Assembly (NCBI GenBank): GCA_963971305.1
Contig: OZ020313.1
Location: 21,463,260-21,527,259 of the forward strand
DNA: 64,000 bases
From: Arcuatula senhousia
Taxonomy: Eukaryota; Mollusca; Bivalvia; Mytilida; Mytilidae
Direction of reading: 5' to 3'
Shown: positions 55,653 through 64,000 of the stretch, in pieces
How the letters are laid out: the number at the start of each line of letters is the position of its first letter
Numbering within the stretch: the stretch's first letter is position 1
Notes under the pieces: model-generated
Told to the model about the DNA's origin: nothing
The model's database searches: none
The model's input: only the letters and a program-made list of their open reading frames with translations
Program-made: the position numbers and the translations under genes

Positions 55653-58600
55653 ACCACCACTGTACCCGTGGTTTATAACACTATACATAGCCTCTATAGA
55701 CTACATCCACCACTGTACCCGTGGTTTATCACACTAAATATAGTCTCTATAGATTACATCCACCACTGTACCCGTGGTTTATAACTATACATAGCGTCTA
55801 TAGACTACATCCACCACTGTACCCGTGGTTTATAACTCTATGCATAGCGACTATAGACTACATCCACCACTGTACCCGTGGTTTATAACTCTAAACATAG
55901 CGTCTATAGACTACATCCACCACTGTACCCGTGGTTTATAACACTATATATAGCGTCTATAGACTACATCCACCACTGTACCCGTGGTTTATAACACTAT
56001 ATATAGCGTCTATAGACTACATCCACCACTGAACCCGTGGTTTATAACTCTATATATAGCGTCTATAGACTACATTTACCACTGTACCCGTCGTTTATAA
56101 CACTATATATAGCGTCTATATACTACATCCACCACTGTACCCGTGGTTAATAACACTACATATAGCGCCTAAAGACTACATCTTACACTGTACTCGTGGT
56201 TTATAACTCTAAACATAGCGTCTATAGACTACATCCACCACTGTACTCGTGGTTTATTACACTATACACAGCCTTTATAGACTACATCCACCACTGTACC
56301 CATGGTTTATTACTCTATACATAGCGTCTATAGACCACATCCACCACTATACCCGTGGTTTATAACACTATACATAGCGTCTATAGACTACATCCACCAC
56401 TGTACCCGTGGTTTATAACTATACATAGCGTCTATAGACTACATCCACCACTGTACCACTATATATAGCGTCTATAGACTACATCCACCACTGTACCCGT
56501 GGTTTATAACTCTATATATTGCGTCTATAGACTGTATCATACACTGTACCCGTGGTTTATAACTCTAAACCTAGCGTCTATAGACTACATCCACCACTGT
56601 ACCCGTGGTTTATAACTCTATATATAGCATCTATAGACTACATCCACCATTGTACCCGTGGTTTATAACACTATACATAGCCTCTATAGACTACATCCTC
56701 CACTGTACCCGTGGTTTATACCACTATACATAGCGTCTACATACTACATCCACCACTGTACCTGTGGTTTACGCAACTATATATAGCGTCTATAGACTAC
56801 ATCCACCACTTTACCTGTAGTTTATAACACTATGCATAACATCTATATACTACATTCACAACTGTACCCGTGGTTTCTTACACTACACATTGCGTCTATA
56901 GACTATATCCACCACTGTACCCGATATTTATAACACTATACATAGCGTCTATAGACTATATCCACCACTGTACCCGTGGTTTATAACTCTATATATAGCG
57001 TCTATAGACTACATTTACCACTGTACCCGTCGTTTATAACACTATATATAGCGTCTATATACTACATCCACCACTGTACCCGTGGTTAATAACACTACAT
57101 ATAGCGCCTAAAGACTACATCTTACACTGTACTCGTGGTTTATAACTCTAAACATAGCGTCTATAGACTACATCCACCACTGTACTCGTGGTTTATTACA
57201 CTATACACAGCCTTTATAGACTACATCCACCACTGTACCCATGGTTTATTACTCTATACATAGCGTCTATAGACCACATCCACCACTATACCCGTGGTTT
57301 ATAACACTATACATAGCGTCTATAGACTACATCCACCACTGTACCCGTGGTTTATAACTATACATAGCGTCTATAGACTACATCCACCACTGTACCACTA
57401 TATATAGCGTCTATAGACTACATCCACCACTGTACCCGTGGTTTATAACTCTATATATTGCGTCTATAGACTGTATCATACACTGTACCCGTGGTTTATA
57501 ACTCTAAACCTAGCGTCTATAGACTACATCCACCACTGTACCCGTGGTTTATAACTCTATATATAGCATCTATAGACTACATCCACCATTGTACCCGTGG
57601 TTTATAACACTATACATAGCCTCTATAGACTACATCCTCCACTGTACCCGTGGTTTATACCACTATACATAGCGTCTACATACTACATCCACCACTGTAC
57701 CTGTGGTTTACGCAACTATATATAGCGTCTATAGACTACATCCACCACTTTACCTGTAGTTTATAACACTATGCATAACATCTATATACTACATTCACAA
57801 CTGTACCCGTGGTTTCTTACACTACACATTGCGTCTATAGACTATATCCACCACTGTACCCGATATTTATAACACTATACATAGCGTCTATAGACTATAT
57901 CCACCACTGTACCCGTGGTTTATACCACTTTACCTAGCGTTTATAGACTACATCCACCACTGTACCCGTGGTTTGTTACACTATACATAGCGTCAATAGA
58001 CTACATACACCACTGTACCTGTGGTTTATAACACTTTACATAACATCTATATACTACATCCACCACTGTACCCGTGGTTTATAACAGTATACATAGCGTC
58101 TATAGACTACATATGGTTTATAACACTATATATAGCGTCTATATACTACATCCTCTATATACTACATCCTCATTAAACGTAGCGTCTATAGACTACATCC
58201 ACCACTGTACCCATGGTTTATAACACTATACATAGCGTATATAGACTACATCCACCTTTTTACCCGTGGTTTATAACACTTCATATGGCGTCTATAGACT
58301 TCATCCATCACTGTACCCGTAGTTTATACCACTATACATAGCGTCTATATAGTACATCCACCACTGTACCCGTGATTTACATAACTTTATATAGCGTCTA
58401 TATAGTACATCCACCATTGTACCCGTGATTTACATAACTATATATAGCGTCTATAGACTACATCCACCACTGTACCTGTAGTCTATACCACTATACATAG
58501 CGTCTATAGACTACATCCACCACTGTACCTGTGGTTTACATAACTATATATAGCGTCTATATAGTACATCCACCACTGTACCCGTGATTTACATAACTAT

Positions 58601-60680
58601 ATATAGCGTCTATAGGCTACATCCACCACTGTACCTGTGGTTTGTAACACTATACATAGCGTCTATAGACTACATCCACCACTGTGCCCGTGGTCTATAG
58701 ACTACATCCACCACTGTACCCGTGATTTACATAACTATATATAGCGTCTATATAGTACATCCACCACTGTACCTGTGGTTTACATAACTATCTATAGCGT
58801 CTATAGACTAAATCCACCACTGTACCCGTGGTTTGTAACACTATACATAGCGTCTATAGACTACATCCACCACTGTACCCGTGGTTTAAAACACTATACA
58901 TAGCGTCTATAGACTACATCCATCACTGTACCCGTGGTTTTTAACACTATACATAGCGTCTATAGACTAAATACACCACTGTACTTATGGTTTATAACAT
59001 AGCGTTTATAGACTACATCCACCACTGTACCCGTGGTTTATAACACTACACATAGCGTCTATAGACTACATCCACTGCTGTACCCGTGGTTCATAACTCT
59101 ATATATAGCGTCTATAGACTACATCCACCACTGTACCCGTGGTTTATAACACTATATATAGCGTCTATAGACTACATCCACCACTGTACCCGTGGTTTAT
59201 AACACTATATATAGCCTCTATAGACTACATCCACCACTGAACCCGTGGTTCATAACTCTATATATACCGTCTATAGAGTACTTCCACAACTTTACACGTG
59301 GTTTATAACGCTATACATAGCGCCCTATAGTCTATAGCTACATCCACAACTTTACCCGTGGTTAATGCCACTATACATAGCGCCTTACATACTACATCCA
59401 CCACTGTACCCGTGGTTTATAAAACTATATATCATGTATATAGCTTCTATATACTACACCCACCACTGTACCCGTGATTAATACCACTATACATAGCGCC
59501 GTATATACTACATCCACCACTGTACCTGTAGTTTCCAACACTATATAAAGTTTCTATAGACTACATCCACCACTGTACCCGTGGTTTGGTTTATAACACT
59601 ATATATAGCGTCTATAAACTACATCCACCACTGTACCCGTGGTTTAAAGCTCTATACATAGCCTCTATAGACTACATCAACCACTGTACCCGTGGTTTAT
59701 AACACTATAATAGTCTCTATAGACTACATCCACCACTGTACCCGTGGTTTATTACACTTCACATTGCGTCTATAGACTATATCCACCACTATACCCGTGG
59801 TTTATACCACTTTACCTAGCGTCTATAGACTACATCCACCACTGTACCCGTGGTTCATAACACTATACATAGCGTCTATAAACTACATCCACCACTGTAC
59901 CCGTGGTTTATAACTTTGTAAAGCGTCTTTAGACTACATCCACCACTGTATACGTGGTTTATACCACTATACACAGCTTCTATAGACTACATCCACCACT
60001 GTACCCGTGGTTTATAACTCTAAACATAGGGTCTATAGACTACATCCACCACTGTACCCGTGGTTTATACCACTATACATAGAGTCTATATACTACATCC
60101 ACCACTGTACCTGTGGTTTACATAACTATATATAGCGTCTATAGACTGCATCCACCACTGTACCTGTAGTTTAGAACACTATACGTAACATCTATATACT
60201 ACATTCAAAACTGTACCCGTGGTTTATTACACTACACATTGCGTCTATAGACCATATCCACCACTGTACCCTAAATTTATAACACTATATATAACGTCTA
60301 TAGACTATATCCACCACTTTACCCGTGGTTTATACCACTTTACCTAGCGTCTATAGACTACATCCACCACTGTACCCGTGGTTTATAGCTCTATACATAG
60401 CCTCTATAGACTACATCCACCACTGTACCCGTGGTTTATAACACTACACATAGTCTCTATAGACTACATCCACCACTGAACCCGTGGTTTATTACACTAC
60501 ACATTGCGTCTATAGACTATATCCACCACTGTACCAGATATTTATAACACTATACATAGCGTCTATAGACTATATCCCCCACTCTACCCGTGGTTTGTAA
60601 CACTATACATAGCGTCTATAGACTACATCCACCACTGTACCCGTGGTTTATACCACTATACATAGCGTCTATATACTACG
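55653..60680 (+). repeat. 53-bp satellite array, forward block
   Basis: About 95 units, mostly 53 bp with some of 50-52. Each has two dyad elements: CCACTGTACCCGTGG (CCAC/GTGG arms around TGTACCC) and the palindrome GTCTATAGAC, joined by TTTATAACACTATACATAGC. Variants are common at the TATACATAGC and ACACT positions. No spacer sequence separates units. Confidence 0.95.
56041..57918 (+). repeat. 939-bp higher-order duplication inside the satellite
   Basis: 56041-56979 and 56980-57918 appear identical, including rare variants (GTCGTTTATAAC, CACTGTACCACTATATATAG, CCCGATATTTATAAC). The block corresponds to nearly 18 units. Its start recurs once more at 63546 through the larger duplication. Confidence 0.9.
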
Positions 60681-61497
60681 ATGTAGTAAATAGACGCTAT
60701 AGATAGTGTTATAAACCACGGGTGGATGTAGTCTATAGAGGCTATGTATAGTGTTATAAACGACGGGTACAGTGGTGGATGTAGTGTATAGACGATATTG
60801 ATAGTGTAATCAACCACAGGAACAGTGGTGGATGTAGTCAATAGACGATATAGATAGTGTTATAAACCACGGGTACAGTGGTAGATGTGGTCTATAGAGG
60901 CTATGTATAGTGTTGTAAAAATTGGATGCAGTTGTGGATGTAGTCTACAGATGCTATTGATAGTGTTATTTAACCACGGATTCAGTGGTGGATGCAGACA
61001 ATGGAGGCTATATACATTGATGTAAACATTAAACATTCGGTGCAGTTGTGGATGTAGTCTATAAACATTTTTAATAGTGGTTTATACCACGGGTTGATAT
61101 ACTCGTAGTCTTTAAACATTATTGATATTGTTATATACCACGGTCACAGTGGTGGATGTAGTCTTTAGAAGCTACATTTAGTGTTAAAAACCACGGATAC
61201 AGTGGTGGATGTAGTCTATAGATGCTATTGATAGTGTTATTTACCAAGGATACAGTGGTGGATGCAGTCAATGGACGCTATAAACAGTGTTGTAAACCTT
61301 GGATGCAGTTGTGGATGTAGTCTAAAGCATTTTTAATAGTGGTTTATACCACGGATTCAGTGGTGGATGTAGTCTATGAACAATATTGATAGTGTTATAT
61401 ACCATGGGTACAGTGGTGGATGTAGTTTATAGAGGTTTTGTATAGTGTTATAAACCACGGGTACAGTGGAGGATGTGGTCTATGGGGGCTATGTATA
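60681..61497 (-). repeat. 53-bp satellite, inverted block
   Basis: At about 60680 the array turns over: ATATACTACG is followed by ATGTAGTAAATAGACGC, and the rest reads the unit on the minus strand (GGATGTAGTCTATAGAGG, TATAAACCACGGGTACAG). About 15 units, visibly more diverged than the forward block (for example CCACGGATTCAGTGG, CTTGGATGCAGTTG). Confidence 0.92.
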
Positions 61498-61504
61498 GCT
61501 TTAT

Positions 61505-64000
61505 TTAACGGGGGCGTGCGACGGATTTGGGAAGTAATTTTGAAATTTTCAGTATCTATTTGCTGTGCCATTTTTTTCTTCTTGTATTTTTCTTCTTATG
61601 TATTAATTTAGTTTTAATTTTACACATGATATTATTTTTGGTTAGATATTAGTTTGAATTCAGGTATAAAAATTCCTGATAAATTGTCTCTCTTATACAC
61701 TTGCATGAAGTGTCAATTTGCTGAAAAGTTTCTTGCTGTACCACAAGGAGTGCATTTTTGTGGGTAGTATTATCATTCATACTATTTAGTTGGGTATCAA
61801 AATCCAGAGATGATTAGTATTTATACGGGTACCATTTTCAGACCTGCTGTCGCACGTCCACGTACTAAGAATAAGAAAATAACCCCTCCGGGCTTTATGT
61901 ACAATTGAAAACGGGAATACAAGGACAATATAAAAAGTAAGTTTTCTTGAATATTTTTTGATATAACAACTGGTATATAAGTATAATTTTGACGATAATG
62001 TGGAGTAGGTTTACACGACACAACCTACCAATAACGGCAATTTAACAAAATCCTCAATGGAAAATGCATGTATAAAGTGACCAAAGGCCGCTGCTCGCTT
62101 TCTTGCATTGGCCTAAGATTAAAAATATAATAATACCAATCCCCAAATTATCTTCGGAAGACCAATTACTAGACATGGGACAACAGAAAACAGAGAAGTT
62201 ATCATATTAGATTTTATAAATTGTAAAAGAAAGTTTTCATTATAAGTACTACAAACACAAATGAGAACCATTCTCCATTTTTTTCCTTTTAACCTAGTCA
62301 CTTTAAATTGTATTTATTGTTTACCAAGCATAATCAGTTATAAGCCTCTGCACAGTTGCGATCGAAAATAAATCATATGATATCTTTAAATTGAATGACA
62401 CTGTTTGGATGACTTTACTGATATGAAAAACACAATAGAACTGAACTAGCTAGTTTGTTTTAACCTGGTTCAAAATCCCTGAACGGGGTGTAGGGGGGGC
62501 AAAGCAAACCCCGGAAGCTCAGCGAGGATAGCGTTTAGAGCTTCATTTAAGAGTTTAGACCTGTCCTGGGTTAATTTTGTCTTAAAATCTTACCATAAAT
62601 TTGAAAGTTTATTGAAGTCTGGACATAATGGGAAATATAAGAGTATAAATTATATACTAGTATATTTTGAGATTATTTAGAGAAAAATCAGACAAGCTTT
62701 GAAGTTATTTAATGGAATAATATATGTTGATATAAATGACATATTACTAAATATTCCAATATTCAATTAAATCCTTATAAATATTTATGATATAATTATT
62801 TAAACGAGAAAACGATAGTAAATGGTTAATAATATAATCATACATGTAAATGCAGTTTGTCAATAAAAGGGTATGAAAGTTATCACATAAAACTTTTTCT
62901 AGAAACATCGTTTATTTCAGTCCCAAAATCTTAACACTGTCATTGGTCGTGACCACTTTCCCACAAGAAAGTTTAGATAAACTTGATTCATCAGTCAAAA
63001 AAATCTTGCAGCATAAATGTTAATTGTAAAGCGAGGAAATGTCGCGGTATGTTTTCAACCCTCTTAATCCACAAAAACTGAAGGATATAATGTCCTTGTT
63101 TATAGCTACAAGTGCTAATGATTGTTTTTTTTCTGGCATACCAGACAAAGCTAGATAACCACCACTGTACCCGTGGTTTATAACACTATACATAGCGTCT
63201 ATAGACTACATCCACCACTGTACCCGTGGTTTATCACACTAAATATAGTCTCAATAGATTACATCCACCACTGTACCCGTGGTTTATAACTATACATAGT
63301 GTCTATAGACTACATCCACCACTGTACCCGTGGTTTATAACTCTATGCATAGCGACTATAGACTACATCCACCACTGTACCCGTGGTTTATAACTCTAAA
63401 CATAGCGTCTATAGACTACATCCACCACTGTACCCGTGGTTTATAACACTATATATAGCGTCTATAGACTACATCCACCACTGTACCCGTGGTTTATAAC
63501 ACTATATATAGCGTCTATAGACTACATCCACCACTGAACCCGTGGTTTATAACTCTATATATAGCGTCTATAGACTACATTTACCACTGTACCCGTCGTT
63601 TATAACACTATATATAGCGTCTATATACTACATCCACCACTGTACCCGTGGTTGATAACACTACATATAGCGCCTAAAGACTACATCTTACACTGTACTC
63701 GTGGTTTATAACTCTAAACATAGCGTCTATAGACTACATCCACCACTGTACTCGTGGTTTATTACACTATACACAGCCTTTATAGACTACATCCACCACT
63801 GTAACCGTGGTTTATAACTCTATACATAGCGTCTATAGACCACATCCACCACTATACCCGTGGTTTATAACACTATACATAGCGTCTATAGACTACATCC
63901 ACCACTGTACCCGTGGTTCATAACTATACATAGCGTCTATAGACTACATCCACCACTGTACCACTATATATAGCGTCTAAAGACTACATCCACCACTGTA
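61505..64000 (+). repeat. Tandem duplication, unit 2 (runs off the window)
   Basis: It repeats 53996-56495 (offset 7509, then 7505). Differences include ATTTGCTGTGCC for ATTTGGTGTGCC and CTTGCTGTACC for CTAGCTCTACC. Open frames at 61821-62021 and 62119-62301 are the same non-coding text as at 54312 and 54610. Confidence 0.9.
63158..64000 (+). repeat. 53-bp satellite array, second unit, start
   Basis: It starts with the same partial unit (ACCACCACTGTACCCGTGG after AAAGCTAGAT) as 55653 and follows the same unit order, so the array was copied as a block rather than grown separately. It continues to the window edge. Confidence 0.95.

Larger units (their letters stand above)
53996..61504 (+). repeat. 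Tandem duplication, unit 1 (7.5 kb)
   Basis: From TTAACGGGGGCGTGCGACGG (53996) the sequence is repeated from 61505 with an offset of 7509, later 7505 after a 4-bp deletion at about 62753. Unit 1 is about 1.65 kb of single-copy-looking DNA (53996-55652) plus the satellite array (55653-61497). The second copy starts exactly where the inverted satellite block ends. I counted only a handful of substitutions across 1.6 kb, so the event is recent. Confidence 0.9.

Noticed and set aside
55653..60680. CRISPR-like regular repeat array
   Set aside because: Units are contiguous 53-bp satellite repeats with shared variants and no unique spacers, and no associated genes exist. The genome is animal.
1..64000. 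LTR retrotransposon, Helentron Rep/helicase or other autonomous machinery
   Set aside because: No gag, protease, integrase, Rep or helicase motifs were seen in either strand; only LINE reverse transcriptase and endonuclease remnants are present.

Overview
The window is a repeat-dominated, A+T-rich stretch of an animal nuclear genome. The repeat families (termini GCTCACCTGG/CCAGGTGAGC and ATACGACCGCAA/TTGCGGTCGTAT, cores of about 150-165 bp, GAC-rich microsatellites) and the frequent TACATGTA match what I remember of marine bivalves, most likely a mussel (Mytilus-like). That assignment is recognition from memory, not a database result. I found no rRNA, no functional tRNA gene, no CRISPR array and no convincing host protein-coding gene. 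The only clear coding sequence is decayed reverse transcriptase of non-LTR retrotransposons. This is intergenic or intronic DNA built from mobile elements and satellites.

Layout. 1-7.4 kb: Russian-doll nest of two non-autonomous families (A and B). 7.4-11 kb: fragments of A and a family C copy split by a family D copy. 11-15 kb: a long-arm inverted-repeat element (G) with a family F element inside one arm, plus a solo G arm upstream. 15-17.2 kb: TIR element H with 7-bp flanking direct repeats. 16.6-18.9 kb: short repeats S, one with a tRNA-like head, some nested in another A copy. 19.5-22.8 kb: element I (20-bp perfect termini CACACTATG..., TCCAC target duplication) holding C, which holds E. 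23.9-29.5 kb: foldback, S copy, short tandem repeats, a two-orientation motif cluster and an A end. 29.5-33.4 kb: a unit present three times in tandem, the first copy split by a 2.7-kb TIR element (J). 33.4-40.8 kb: three decayed LINE fragments on the minus strand. 41-51 kb: foldback, tRNA-derived SINE, D and C relics, a perfect 36-bp hairpin, two MITEs and a fourth LINE fragment. 51.1-53.4 kb: TTAA-flanked TIR element. 54-64 kb: a 7.5-kb tandem duplication whose unit is 1.65 kb of unique DNA plus about 5.8 kb of a 53-bp satellite, part of it inverted.

The unifying observation is that families A, B, C, D, E and F share one architecture: a 5-prime terminal motif, a tandem core (about 106-182 bp per unit), usually a short microsatellite, and a 3-prime terminal hairpin, one arm of which is the inverted copy of the 5-prime motif. 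This is the plan described for bivalve pearl elements and Helentron-associated (HINE/DINE-1-like) elements. They insert into one another repeatedly, and several empty sites can be reconstructed from sequence inside the window.
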